A stretch of DNA of 64,000 bases from an uncultured Alphaproteobacteria bacterium (GCA_902522865.1 CABYXC010000002.1:62001-126000); one strand, 5' to 3'. Shown: positions 37,895 through 47,037, counted from the stretch's first letter. The notes: generated by a model not told the origin, from the letters alone. Program-made: numbers and translations.

Positions 37895-38742
37895 TGAAAA
37901 CTTTAAGATACAGAATTGGAAATGAAGTTAAACCAGGAATACTTGATCAAGAAGGAAATATTCGAGATGTATCATCTCTAGTTAAGGATTGGGATAATAA
38001 AAATGTAACTATTAGCAAATTGAATGAAGTAAAAAAAATTGATCACACATCTTTACCTCTAGTTGAAAGCAGTGATGGATATGCACCTTGTGTTTGTAAA
38101 GAAAGTATCGGAAAATTTATTTGTATCGGCCTAAATTATTCTGATCATGCTGAAGAAACAGGTCAGAAAGTTCCACCTGAACCAATTATTTTTGCAAAAG
38201 CAACAAGTGCCGTTATTGGACCAAACGATAATGTTGAGATTCCAAAAAAATCAGTAAAGTCTGACTGGGAAGTTGAGCTTGGTGTTATTATTGGAAAAGA
38301 AGCAAAATATATTTCTGAGAGCGAATCACAATCTCATATTGCTGGATACTGTGTCATCAATGATCTCAGCGAAAGAGAATTTCAAATAGAACATTCCGGC
38401 CAATGGGTTAAAGGAAAGTCTTGTGATACCTTTGGTCCAATCGGACCATATTTGGTTACTACCGATGAAATACCAGATCCTCAAAACTTAAAAATGTGGC
38501 TTGATGTAAATGGTAAAAGAATGCAAGATGGATCAACAAGCACAATGGTTTACGGAGTAAACTTTTTAATAAGTTATTTAAGTCAATTCATGTCATTACA
38601 ACCTGGAGATATCATTTCAACAGGCACACCGCCAGGAGTTGGAATGGGAATGAAACCACAAGTATTTTTAAAAGCAGGTGATGTAATGAAACTTGGTATT
38701 GAGGGTCTAGGAGAACAAACTCAAAAAACTATTCAGGCGTAA
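37894..38742 (+). CDS. FAH-family hydrolase, probable 2,4-diketo-3-deoxy-L-fuconate/rhamnonate hydrolase
   Basis: This FAH-superfamily enzyme would split 2,4-diketo-3-deoxy-L-fuconate (or rhamnonate) into pyruvate and L-lactate. In the 282-residue protein, FICIGLNYSDHAEETGQ near 71-87, the metal ligands in SDWEVELGVIIG (two Glu) and VINDLSEREFQ (Asp), and the end GDIISTGTPPGVGMG are typical. The chosen ATG overlaps the SDR stop; a frame to 37882 begins upstream but has no advantage. It ends in a TAATG overlap with the lldD-like gene. Confidence 0.86.
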   Translation: MKTLRYRIGNEVKPGILDQEGNIRDVSSLVKDWDNKNVTISKLNEVKKIDHTSLPLVESSDGYAPCVCKESIGKFICIGLNYSDHAEETGQKVPPEPIIFAKATSAVIGPNDNVEIPKKSVKSDWEVELGVIIGKEAKYISESESQSHIAGYCVINDLSEREFQIEHSGQWVKGKSCDTFGPIGPYLVTTDEIPDPQNLKMWLDVNGKRMQDGSTSTMVYGVNFLISYLSQFMSLQPGDIISTGTPPGVGMGMKPQVFLKAGDVMKLGIEGLGEQTQKTIQA

Positions 38743-39896
38743 TGTTTGGCAATATTAATAATTGTCATAATGTTAAAGATTTTAGAAACTTAGCAAAAAA
38801 AAGACTACCTAGTCCAATATTCCATTACATCGATGGTGCTGCTGAAGATGAGATAACTTATAAAAGAAATACAGATGCCTATGAGCAATGTGACTTGATC
38901 CCAAATGTATTAAGCGGTGTTGATAAAGTTGATATGTCAACTACTGTAATGGGACAAAAGTTAGATATGCCTTTGTATTGTGCACCAACTGCTCTTCAAA
39001 GATTGTTTCATCATGAAGGTGAAATTGGAGTTGCAAAAGCTGCAGAAAAATTTGGAACAATGTTTGGAATTTCTTCTTTAGGGACTGCCAGTATTGAAGA
39101 AATATCAAATTTGGTAAAAACACCAAAATTATTTCAACTCTATGTTCACAAAGACAAAGGCCTGAACAAAGCTCTTATAGAAAGATGTAAGGAATCAAAT
39201 TTTGAAGCGATGGCTGTGACCGTAGATACTGCTGTTGGAGGAAACCGTGAACGAGATTTATATACGGGTTTTACTATTCCAATGAAATTAAAACTTAATA
39301 GTGTTTTAAGTTTTATGCTCCATCCAAAGTGGGCTGTCGATTATTTTACAAAACCTAAATGGGAATTAAGTAATCTAAAGGATCATATTAATGAAGGCAC
39401 AACAGTAATGACAACCATAGGAGATTACTTCACAAAAATGCTTGATAATTCCATGAGTTGGAAAGATGTAGAAAATATTAATAAAGAGTGGGGTCGTCAA
39501 TTTGCTATTAAAGGTGTTATGTCTGTAGACGATGCAAAAAAAGCTGTTGATGTAGGCGCCTCAGCTATAATGGTTTCAAATCATGGTGGTAGACAATTAG
39601 ATGGTTCAAGATCACCATTTGATCAACTAGCTGAAATTGTTGATGCTGTTGGAGATAAAATAGATGTAATTTGTGAAGGAGGAATCAGAAGAGGTACTCA
39701 TGTTTTAAAAGCACTGTCACTTGGTGCAAAAGCCTGTTCTGGTGGAAGAATGTATCTATACGCTTTGGCAGCAGGAGGTCAAAAAGGTGTCGAAAAAAGT
39801 TTATCTAATTTACGCAATGAAATTGAACGAGATATGAAATTAATGGGAGTTTCTAACGTAAAAGAACTCACAAGAAAAAATCTAAAATTCAGATAA
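38742..39896 (+). CDS. lldD: FMN-dependent L-lactate dehydrogenase (alpha-hydroxyacid oxidase family)
   Basis: An FMN TIM-barrel enzyme of 384 residues that oxidises L-lactate or another L-2-hydroxyacid. The start has FRNLAKKRLPSPIFHYIDGAAEDE in two parts (12-35), the phosphate-binding SNHGGRQLDGSRSP holds the catalytic His, and GGIRRGTHVLKAL follows. The length suits LldD. In this operon it would burn the L-lactate released by the FAH hydrolase to pyruvate, passing electrons to the respiratory chain. Confidence 0.9.
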   Translation: MFGNINNCHNVKDFRNLAKKRLPSPIFHYIDGAAEDEITYKRNTDAYEQCDLIPNVLSGVDKVDMSTTVMGQKLDMPLYCAPTALQRLFHHEGEIGVAKAAEKFGTMFGISSLGTASIEEISNLVKTPKLFQLYVHKDKGLNKALIERCKESNFEAMAVTVDTAVGGNRERDLYTGFTIPMKLKLNSVLSFMLHPKWAVDYFTKPKWELSNLKDHINEGTTVMTTIGDYFTKMLDNSMSWKDVENINKEWGRQFAIKGVMSVDDAKKAVDVGASAIMVSNHGGRQLDGSRSPFDQLAEIVDAVGDKIDVICEGGIRRGTHVLKALSLGAKACSGGRMYLYALAAGGQKGVEKSLSNLRNEIERDMKLMGVSNVKELTRKNLKFR

Positions 39897-39956
39897 ATCA
39901 ACAACTTTCTTAAAAAAAATATTTATTCTAATTCAATTTTATTTTACAAATTTTTT

Positions 39957-40277
39957 ATGAATGATGAAATAGAGCCAATCTTAATAGGTGAAGTTGACGA
40001 TATTGATGTTGGCTCGGTTGAAAATTTTGAATACGACGATATAAATTATGCAATTTATAGACTTGAGTCTGGCTTTTTTGCAACTGAAGGAAATTGCCCT
40101 TGTGCAGAGAAAACTTTATTAAGTGAATCTAGTATTGAAGGTGAAGAACTAGAGTGTCCAACATGCGGAAATAAATTTAGTATTGTATCTGGAGATTCTA
40201 TCTCTGATTTAGAACAAACCCCATTAAAAATATTTGATGTTACAGAAGAAGATGGAAATCTTTACCTTAATATTTAA
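39957..40277 (+). CDS. Rieske-fold ferredoxin-like protein with four Cys ligands
   Basis: A 106-residue protein with the layout of a bacterial Rieske-type ferredoxin: an N-terminal beta-rich part, then two ligand loops and a C-terminal strand (PLKIFDVTEEDGNLYL). The loops normally read CxH and CxxH. Here they read Cys47-x-Cys49 and Cys67-x2-Cys70 (NCPCAEKTLL and LECPTCGNKF), with 17 residues between, exactly Rieske spacing but with both His replaced by Cys. It might hold an all-Cys [2Fe-2S] cluster or a zinc ion. It lies 60 bases after the lldD-like gene and may be its or a dehydratase's electron partner. Confidence 0.8.
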   Translation: MNDEIEPILIGEVDDIDVGSVENFEYDDINYAIYRLESGFFATEGNCPCAEKTLLSESSIEGEELECPTCGNKFSIVSGDSISDLEQTPLKIFDVTEEDGNLYLNI

Positions 40278-41226
40278 TCAAAAATTTTTAGATTTATAAT
40301 ATTACTTTTATTTAAGTTTTTACTTTTAGTTAAAAAATCAAAAACATTTTCACACGATTCCACTGACATTCTTTTTCTACATTCTAAAGTTAAAGCAGCG
40401 TTATGAGGAGTTAACAAAGTATTATTTAAAGAAAAAAGTTTATGATTTTCTATAGGTGGTTCTTTTTCAAATACATCAACACCAGCTCCAAAAATTTTTT
40501 TATTTTTTAAAGCTTCATATAAAGCATCTTCATTAATTATACCACCTCTTGCTGTATTAATTAAAATCAAATTTGATTTAAAGGTCTCAAATTGATCAAA
40601 AGAAATCAAATTTTTAGTTCCTTCATTTAAAGGCAAATGAATACTGATATAGTCTGCAATTTTAAATCCATTTTCTTTTTCTATTGGAATATAATGCATC
40701 TTTCGAATTTCATCTTCAGAAACAAAAGGGTCGTGAATATAAACTTCCATATCAAAAGCTAAGCATCTTTTTGCTAAAGCTTTGCCAATTCTACCAAAAC
40801 CTAAAATCAGAATTTTTTTTTGATACAATTCAAAAAAATTTGGAAGATTTGTTTTTTCTTTAAATTTATTATGTTTTACTAATTGATCTGATACATATAT
40901 ATTTTTAGTTAAGCAAAGCATCATTGTCATTACATGTTCTGAAACACTAACTGAATTTGCTGTACCAGTTATTGCTAAAGCAATATTATTTTCATTCAAA
41001 AAATTAGTATCAACATTGTCGTAACCTACACCATGTCTAGCTACAATTTTTAAATTTTCAGCATTTGATAAAATATTTTTATTTAATTTAACTGTCCTAA
41101 CAACAATGCCATCAACATCTTTTAACTCTTCCTTAAGTTTCTTCTCTTCTTTATTATCTGTAACAAAATACTCAATGTTATTTTTTATCCACTTTTATGA
41201 ATCTCTCCAACAATCCCAACTTTCAT
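40274..41226 (-). pseudogene. D-2-hydroxyacid dehydrogenase with a frameshift near its N-terminus
   Basis: An intact ATG at 41226 starts MKVGIVGEIHKSG and then meets TAA at 41187-41185. The -1 frame from that point continues without a stop for over 300 residues: NNIEYFVTD, then ARHGVGYDNVD, the Rossmann motif LGFGRIGKALA, catalytic Arg in NTARGG, Glu in FEKEPP and His in TPHNAALT. The break adjoins a run of six A (41181-41186). One lost base explains it, by true decay or by sequencing error. A TTG at 40999 could start only a truncated 241-residue protein lacking part of the substrate domain. It is divergent from iolD. Confidence 0.85.
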
Positions 41227-41265
41227 AAATGATTTATATTCTAAAATTTCTAAAAAATAAATTGA

Positions 41266-41296
41266 TTAACTCTTTAAATTTTTTTTTTATTATAAT
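41266..41296 (+). promoter_or_regulatory. Candidate promoter before iolD
   Basis: A perfect -10 box TATAAT lies at 41291-41296, about 30 bases before the iolD start. The best -35 is TTAACT (41266-41271) at a long 19-base spacing, across a T-rich run; TTGATT overlaps it but is 23 bases away. Confidence 0.35.
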
Positions 41297-41317
41297 AGTA
41301 TCAATCTTTTTTTGGAA

Positions 41318-41323
41318 AAGGAG
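41318..41323 (+). promoter_or_regulatory. Strong ribosome binding site deciding the iolD start
   Basis: AAGGAG lies three bases before ATG 41327. It would be inside the coding region if the in-frame TTG at 41312 were used, so it favours the later ATG. Confidence 0.75.
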
Positions 41324-41326
41324 TCT

Positions 41327-43171
41327 ATGAAAACAGTTAGAATGTCATGCTCACATGCATTAATTAAATATTTAACAATGCAAAAAATTTTAATTAATGG
41401 AAAAAAAGAACCGCTATTTCCAGGAGCATTCGGGATTTATGGTCATGGAAATGTTGCTTGTATTGGGCAAGCTATGGAAGAATATCAAAATGAACTTCCA
41501 GGATACAGAGGTCATCATGAACAAAATATGGCACTTACAGGTATTGCATATGCTCGTGCCAAAAGAAGACAACAAATATTTGTTGCAACTTCATCTGTGG
41601 GACCTGGTTCTACTAATATGGTTACAGCTGCTGCAGTTGCTTTAAGTAATAGACTTCCAATTTTACTTTTACCAGGTGATACATTTTCTAGTCGTTTTCC
41701 AGATCCTGTCTTACAACAAGTAGAACATTTTAATTCTCCTTCAGAAACTCAAAATGATTCATTTAAATCTGTATCAAGATATTTTGATCGAATTACTAGA
41801 CCTGAACAAATTTTAACATCTTTACCTCAAGCAATTAACGTAATGCTTGATCCTGCAGACTGTGGCCCAGCTGTAATTTCTATGTCTCAAGATGTTCAAG
41901 GAGAAGCCTATGATTATCCTGAAATCTTTTTTGAAGAAAAAATTCATGAAATTAGAAGAATTCATCCTGATCCAAATCAAATACAAAAGGCAGCCGATAA
42001 ATTAAAACAATCTAAACAACCAATTATTATTTCAGGTGGAGGCGTTTTATATTCAGAAGCAGAAGAGGAAATTTCTGCTTTTGCAAAAAAACATAATATT
42101 CCTGTAACAGCAACTGTGATGGGTATTGGTTGTATGAATAAAGATGATCCCTATTATATAAGTGCAATTGGATGCTTAGGAGAAGGCTCATCAAATAACC
42201 TTGCTACTGATACAGATTTAGCTCTAGCTGTGGGAACAAAATTAGGAGACTTTACAACTGGTTCTTGGACTAATTTTGAAAATGAAAATTTTCAACTTGT
42301 ATCAATAAATACTTCACGATTTGACACTACAAAACATCGCGCTACTCCTGTTGTAAGCGATGCAAAAATTGGACTTCAAGAATTATCAAAGGCATTAGGA
42401 GATTGGAAAGCACCAGATAATTGGTACCAGCGTGCAATTGAGGAAAGAAATAAATGGGACGAATATGTTGCCAAAGAAAGTGGACCAACAAATCAAGAAT
42501 TACCATCCTATGCTCATGCTGTAGGTGCAGTCTATAGAAACTCAGACCCATCAGACATTGTAGTCACTGCAGCTGGAGGGTTAGTTGGCGAAGTGGTTCA
42601 AATATGGAAACCTAAAGAACTAAATACTTTTGAAACTGAATGGGGGTTTAGTTGCATGAGTTATGAAATATCAGGTGCACTTGGAATCAAAATGGCAAAA
42701 CCTGATCAAGATGTAATTGTATTTGTAGGTGATGGTTCATACCTCTTACAAAATAGCGATATCTACAGTTCAGTCTTATATGATAAAAAATTAATCATAG
42801 TTGTTTGTGATAATGGTGGTCACATGGTTATTAATAGATTGCAACTAGCAAAAGGTGGGAATGAATATCTTTGCAATCTCAATGCTGCAAGAGCGACAAA
42901 TGTACAATTTGTAGATTTTGAAGCTCACGCAAAAAGTATGGGGGCAAATGGTGAGACTGTTAAATCCATTTCCGACTTAGAAGCTGCTTTCAAAAGAGCA
43001 AAAGAATCAGACAAAACATACGTAATTTCTATGAAAACAGATGGATATGAATGGTTAGAAGGAACAGCTTTTTGGGAAAACCCAACACTTGAAGTAGATA
43101 ATACCGAAGGTAAGAAATCAGCTCTTAAAGAATTTTTAGAAGGAAAAAATAAACAACGTAAGGGCGTATAA
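41327..43171 (+). CDS. iolD: IolD-family ThDP-dependent trihydroxycyclohexanedione hydrolase
   Basis: IolD opens the ring of 3D-(3,5/4)-trihydroxycyclohexane-1,2-dione in myo-inositol catabolism. This 614-residue protein has the three-domain ThDP-enzyme layout: an N-terminal PYR domain with the activating Glu region (LPGYRGHHEQNMAL), a central domain, and a C-terminal PP domain with the ThDP/Mg motif VGDGSYLLQ and DNGGH. The start KTVRMSCSHALIKYL and FGIYGHGNVACIGQA are IolD-like. No iolB, iolC, iolE or iolJ is in the window, so a modified cyclitol route or a paralogous function is possible. It opens the accessory island. Confidence 0.88.
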   Translation: MKTVRMSCSHALIKYLTMQKILINGKKEPLFPGAFGIYGHGNVACIGQAMEEYQNELPGYRGHHEQNMALTGIAYARAKRRQQIFVATSSVGPGSTNMVTAAAVALSNRLPILLLPGDTFSSRFPDPVLQQVEHFNSPSETQNDSFKSVSRYFDRITRPEQILTSLPQAINVMLDPADCGPAVISMSQDVQGEAYDYPEIFFEEKIHEIRRIHPDPNQIQKAADKLKQSKQPIIISGGGVLYSEAEEEISAFAKKHNIPVTATVMGIGCMNKDDPYYISAIGCLGEGSSNNLATDTDLALAVGTKLGDFTTGSWTNFENENFQLVSINTSRFDTTKHRATPVVSDAKIGLQELSKALGDWKAPDNWYQRAIEERNKWDEYVAKESGPTNQELPSYAHAVGAVYRNSDPSDIVVTAAGGLVGEVVQIWKPKELNTFETEWGFSCMSYEISGALGIKMAKPDQDVIVFVGDGSYLLQNSDIYSSVLYDKKLIIVVCDNGGHMVINRLQLAKGGNEYLCNLNAARATNVQFVDFEAHAKSMGANGETVKSISDLEAAFKRAKESDKTYVISMKTDGYEWLEGTAFWENPTLEVDNTEGKKSALKEFLEGKNKQRKGV

Positions 43172-43205
43172 AAATAAATTTCTTTTTCTAAAATTTAAAA
43201 ATTGT

Positions 43206-44234
43206 ATGAGTCAAAACAAGCCTATAATTTTATTAGATCCCTATCCAAGAACAATGGACTTACTTTTTTCTAAAGAAAATTTAAATTACTTAAAAAAAAA
43301 TTTTAAACTCATTACAGCGCCAAATAATAATAAAAATAATTTTTATGAAAAAAATCTACCAAAGGCAGATTATATTTTTGGACAACCCAGTTTACATTCA
43401 TCTTTGATTTCTAAATCCACAAAACTTAAAGCAATATTTAATGTAGAGAGTAATTTTATGGATAATATGGACTACGATTATTGTTTTAGAAAAGGAATAC
43501 ATGTTTTAGCAACATCTCCTGTATTTGCTCAACCTGTTGCTGAAATGGCAATGGGTCTTACTTTATCGATAGCCAGAAGCATTCATATTGCTCACTCAGA
43601 CTTTATTTCAAAAAAAGAAAAATATGGTGGTGCAATAAGTCAGAATAATTTTTTAATAAAAAATAAAACATTTGGCCTAATTGGATTTGGTGATTTAGCT
43701 AAATCACTTACCCCCATACTCAAAGCATTCTCTAATAAAATTATAGCCTATGATCCTTGGATTCCTAATAAAGAAATTGAAAAATTTGATGTTAATCCTA
43801 CCAGTTTAAATTCGTTACTCAAAAATGCTGACATCATTTATGTATTAGCTTCCATTACTTCCTCTAATGAATCTATGATTAATAGCTCTAAACTTAAATT
43901 AATAAAAGATGGATCAGTGTTTGTCTTAATGAGTAGAGCAGCCATAATAAATTTTGATGATTTTTTTAATTTTTTAAAAAATAGAAATGTGTTTGCTGCC
44001 ATTGATGTTTTTCCACAAGAGCCATTTCCTAAAAATCATAAATTAAGAAAACTCAAAAATGTAATTTTTTCTCCACACAGAGCCGGCGCATTAGACAGCG
44101 CATTTAAAGAAATGGGTGAATTAGTAATTCAAGATTTAAAACTTATTTCAAAAGGCTTGCCTCCTAAATTATGCAAAAAAGCTGAAAGAGAAACTGTTAA
44201 ATATTTACGCTCAAAACCAGTTGATATTAATTAA
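43206..44234 (+). CDS. D-2-hydroxyacid dehydrogenase family protein
   Basis: A 342-residue NAD-dependent 2-hydroxyacid dehydrogenase. The Rossmann motif is LIGFGDLAKSL (GxGxxA variant), and the catalytic Arg is in MSRAAIIN, the Glu in FPQEPFPK, and the His in SPHRAGALD. It is only distantly similar to the frameshifted dehydrogenase at 40.3-41.2 kb. It follows iolD by 34 bases and precedes an ABC importer by 21, so it likely acts on a hydroxy/keto acid from the same pathway. Substrate unknown. Confidence 0.86.
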   Translation: MSQNKPIILLDPYPRTMDLLFSKENLNYLKKNFKLITAPNNNKNNFYEKNLPKADYIFGQPSLHSSLISKSTKLKAIFNVESNFMDNMDYDYCFRKGIHVLATSPVFAQPVAEMAMGLTLSIARSIHIAHSDFISKKEKYGGAISQNNFLIKNKTFGLIGFGDLAKSLTPILKAFSNKIIAYDPWIPNKEIEKFDVNPTSLNSLLKNADIIYVLASITSSNESMINSSKLKLIKDGSVFVLMSRAAIINFDDFFNFLKNRNVFAAIDVFPQEPFPKNHKLRKLKNVIFSPHRAGALDSAFKEMGELVIQDLKLISKGLPPKLCKKAERETVKYLRSKPVDIN

Positions 44235-44255
44235 AATTTATTTAAAAACACACTT

Positions 44256-45002
44256 ATGTCAGATAACTTAGTACTGGAAGCTAAATCAGTTTCAAAATTT
44301 TTTGGTACTATTACAGCTCTTCAAAATGTAGATCTTCATTTAAATAAAGGTGAGGTTCTTGGTGTCGTCGGCGATAACGGTGCTGGAAAGTCTACATTAA
44401 TGAAAGTTTTATCAGGATTATATAAGCCAAGTGAAGGATCTCTTTTTTTTGATAAAGAAAAAGTAACTTTAAATAGTCCCAGAGACTCTCAAAATTTGGG
44501 TTTAGAAATGGTCTATCAAGATTTAGCACTAGCTGGGAATCTCCCTATTGGTGATAATATTTTTTTAGGAAGAGAGCCAACAAGAAAAGTCGGCCCTTTC
44601 AATTTTTTAGATCATAAAAAAAGAAAAAAGTTAACTGAAGAGCATCTTGCAAAACTAAAAATTAACGTAAAGAGTGCTGATCAAAAGGTTGAAGAATTAT
44701 CAGGTGGACAAAGACAAGCTGTTGCAATTGCTAGAGCTACAGCTTTTAATGCAAAAATTGTATTGATGGATGAACCAACAGCTGCACTTGCTGTTAAGGA
44801 AGTGGGGAAAGTTTTAGATTTAATTTTAAATCTTAAAAAGTTAGGTGTTAGTGTAATAGTAATTAGCCATCGAATGGATGATATTTTTACTGTTTGTGAT
44901 CGAGTCATGGCACTTTTTCAAGGAACAAACTTTGCTGAGTCAGAATTAAAAAATACTTCAAGAGACGAAGTGATTGGATGGATCATGGGAAAAAAAGATT
45001 AA
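44256..45002 (+). CDS. CUT2-type sugar ABC importer ATPase 1 (single domain, FrcA-like)
   Basis: An ABC ATPase of 248 residues: Walker A GDNGAGKST at 39-47, Q-loop MVYQD near 86, signature LSGGQRQ at 148-154, Walker B VLMDEP, and the His switch VISHRMDD near 205. Most CUT2 (ribose-type) importers use a double-length ATPase; this one is single and would work as a homodimer, as in the FrcBCA fructose importer of rhizobia. Its stop overlaps the permease start as TAATG. Confidence 0.93.
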   Translation: MSDNLVLEAKSVSKFFGTITALQNVDLHLNKGEVLGVVGDNGAGKSTLMKVLSGLYKPSEGSLFFDKEKVTLNSPRDSQNLGLEMVYQDLALAGNLPIGDNIFLGREPTRKVGPFNFLDHKKRKKLTEEHLAKLKINVKSADQKVEELSGGQRQAVAIARATAFNAKIVLMDEPTAALAVKEVGKVLDLILNLKKLGVSVIVISHRMDDIFTVCDRVMALFQGTNFAESELKNTSRDEVIGWIMGKKD

Positions 45003-46009
45003 TGGATAAGAATCAAGAATCTTTATTTGTCAGACTTATTCCTTTTTTTGAAAGATATGGGATCTTATTACTTATCCTAATAATGATTGCTGTCCTGCAT
45101 TTGTTGCAACCTGATGTTTTTTTATCATGGAGAAATGTAACAAATATTTTTAAACAAGTTTCTTGGCAGTCTATGTTAGCACTTGGTGTCTTTATGGTCA
45201 TTGTAACTGCAGGTATAGATCTATCAGTCGGTTCAATTATCATGTTATCATTAATGGGACTCGCTATTGCTTCGAAGGCAGGAATGCCTTGGTATGTTGT
45301 CATGTTAGTTGCACCAGCAATTGGATTTTTGTGTGGTATGTTTAATGGTATTGGAATTACCTTACTTCGAATGCCTCATCCATTCATAATGACACTAGGG
45401 ACGCTTTATATATTTAGAGGTATTGGTAATCTTATATCCGGAGGTGTTCCAATAACAGGTTTTGCTGAACAGATTAGAGTTATAGGAAATGGTAAAATTA
45501 AACTAGATGTAATTTTTGGAGAAGGCGCTAGAGAGTATATTCCCACAAGTTTAATTTTAATGATTGTAATATTTTTTATCTTTTGGATATTTTTAAATCA
45601 TACACGAATAGGTAAATGGATTTATGCGATTGGAGGTAACCCAGGAGCAGCAAGGGCAGCAGGTATTAACGTTGATCGAATTTTGATCGTAGTTTACACG
45701 CTTTGCGGTTTCTTGGCGGGCATCGGAGGTTTAATTTTAGCTGGAAGAACGAATTCTGCTTATCCAAATGCTGGTTTACAATCTGAGCTAGATGCGATTG
45801 CAGCAGTAATTATAGGTGGAGCAAGCTTCTTTGGGGGAAGAGGAACCGTTTTAGGTGTATTTGCTGGAGTCATGATTATGGGTATACTCCGAAATGGTCT
45901 AAATCTAATGAATGTTAGTGTTTTCTGGCAACAAGTTCTTATTGGGTCAATTATTATTTTGGCTGTTTATATCGATGTTCTAAGAAGACAACTTGCAACC
46001 AGAACATAA
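45002..46009 (+). CDS. CUT2-type sugar ABC importer permease 1 (RbsC family)
   Basis: A 335-residue inner-membrane permease with eight to ten hydrophobic helices. ALGVFMVIVTAGIDLSVGSI near 55-74 is the BPD_transp_2 family hallmark, and IYAIGGNPGAARAAGINVDR near 206-225 is the conserved cytoplasmic loop that meets the ATPase. The start overlaps the ATPase stop; an upstream in-frame ATG at 44978 would only add residues inside the ATPase gene. It pairs with the ATPase before it and the binding protein after it. Confidence 0.93.
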   Translation: MDKNQESLFVRLIPFFERYGILLLILIMIAVLHLLQPDVFLSWRNVTNIFKQVSWQSMLALGVFMVIVTAGIDLSVGSIIMLSLMGLAIASKAGMPWYVVMLVAPAIGFLCGMFNGIGITLLRMPHPFIMTLGTLYIFRGIGNLISGGVPITGFAEQIRVIGNGKIKLDVIFGEGAREYIPTSLILMIVIFFIFWIFLNHTRIGKWIYAIGGNPGAARAAGINVDRILIVVYTLCGFLAGIGGLILAGRTNSAYPNAGLQSELDAIAAVIIGGASFFGGRGTVLGVFAGVMIMGILRNGLNLMNVSVFWQQVLIGSIIILAVYIDVLRRQLATRT

Positions 46010-46089
46010 TATCAAAAAATAATCACTTTCTGACAAACAGTCACTTGATTAGAATTTAATTTTTGATTAATGGTTAAAAAAAAATTTTT

Positions 46090-46095
46090 AGGAGG
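46090..46095 (+). promoter_or_regulatory. Strong ribosome binding site of binding protein 1
   Basis: AGGAGG is four bases before ATG 46100. It supports this start over an in-frame ATG at 46070 and fits the high demand for a periplasmic binding protein. Confidence 0.8.
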
Positions 46096-46099
46096 AAAA

Positions 46100-47017
46100 A
46101 TGAAATTTTTTATTTCTATAATTACTACTTCCGTATTGTTTTTTTCAGGTAGCCTTTTAGCAGGCTCACATGCTAAAACAATTATGCTAAGTACTAAAGG
46201 ACCAGGTGCTGGAAACCCTTTTTGGGCTTCAGTTGAAGCTGGTGCTAAAGATGCTGCTGAAGAATTAGGTGTAAACCTTATTATCCTTTCACCACCACAA
46301 GAGAGTGATGTTATGGCTCAGGTAGCGCAAATTGAAGACCAAATTGCTAAAGGTGTAGACGGTATAGCGATTGCACCAACTGACCCTAACGCAGTTGCAC
46401 CAATTCTTGATGATGCAATGGCTTCAGGTGTTCCAGTTGTATACATTGATACTAATGGAATTAATGAAGGTGTAACTTTCATTGGTACAAACAATATCAA
46501 TGGTGCTGCTTTAGCTGCTCAATACATTTGTGATAATGTTCCAAGTGGTTCTGATGTTGCAATCCTTCAAGGAATGATCACGCAAACTACTGGTCAACAC
46601 AGAGCTGAAGGATCACACAAAGGTCTTGAAGCATGTGGCATGAACATTGTTGCTGAACTTCCAGCTAACTGGGATACTGCACAAGGTATGTCAGTAACGG
46701 AAGATATCATCACTGGTAACCCAAATCTAAAAGCAATCTTTGCTTCTAACGATAATATGGGTCTAGGTGCTATCCAAGCATTAAAAAATGCTGATATGCT
46801 AGATGATGTTGTCGTTGTTGGATTTGATGCTAACCCTGATGCTGCTGCAAGTGTAATGGCTGGTGAAATGTCAGCAACTATTGCTCAATTCTCATACAAC
46901 ATGGGATACATGGGTGTAGAAAATGCACTTAAATTAGCTAATGGTGAGAGCATTCCAGATAACATTGATACTGGAACTGTATTAGTTACTAAAGAAAACG
47001 CTGCAGACTTTATGTAG
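46100..47017 (+). CDS. Periplasmic sugar-binding protein 1 of CUT2 importer
   Basis: A ribose/xylose/arabinose-type binding protein of 305 residues. The signal peptide is about residues 1-25 (hydrophobic core ISIITTSVLFFSG, likely cleavage near GSHA). The mature start KTIMLSTKGPGAGNPFWASV and the stretch GVDGIAIAPTDPNAVAPILD are family-typical, as is FASNDNMGLGAIQALK. It captures the ligand for the permease-ATPase pair upstream. The ligand is unknown; the iolD neighbour suggests a cyclitol or its derivative. Codons look optimised for high expression compared with its neighbours. Confidence 0.93.
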   Translation: MKFFISIITTSVLFFSGSLLAGSHAKTIMLSTKGPGAGNPFWASVEAGAKDAAEELGVNLIILSPPQESDVMAQVAQIEDQIAKGVDGIAIAPTDPNAVAPILDDAMASGVPVVYIDTNGINEGVTFIGTNNINGAALAAQYICDNVPSGSDVAILQGMITQTTGQHRAEGSHKGLEACGMNIVAELPANWDTAQGMSVTEDIITGNPNLKAIFASNDNMGLGAIQALKNADMLDDVVVVGFDANPDAAASVMAGEMSATIAQFSYNMGYMGVENALKLANGESIPDNIDTGTVLVTKENAADFM

Positions 47018-47037
47018 GTCTAAGCAAAATTATTTTT

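Noticed and set aside
40274-40999. A stand-alone 241-residue dehydrogenase starting at TTG 40999
   Set aside because: The same frame continues upstream with conserved family sequence and meets a matching ATG at 41226 through one frameshift, so the short version is a fragment.
41181-41187. Programmed frameshift in the D-2-hydroxyacid dehydrogenase
   Set aside because: The stop codon comes before the A run in the starting frame and no standard slippery heptamer is positioned correctly, so a simple indel is likelier.
41312-41326. TTG start of iolD at 41312
   Set aside because: The strong AAGGAG ribosome site lies inside this extension and points to ATG 41327.
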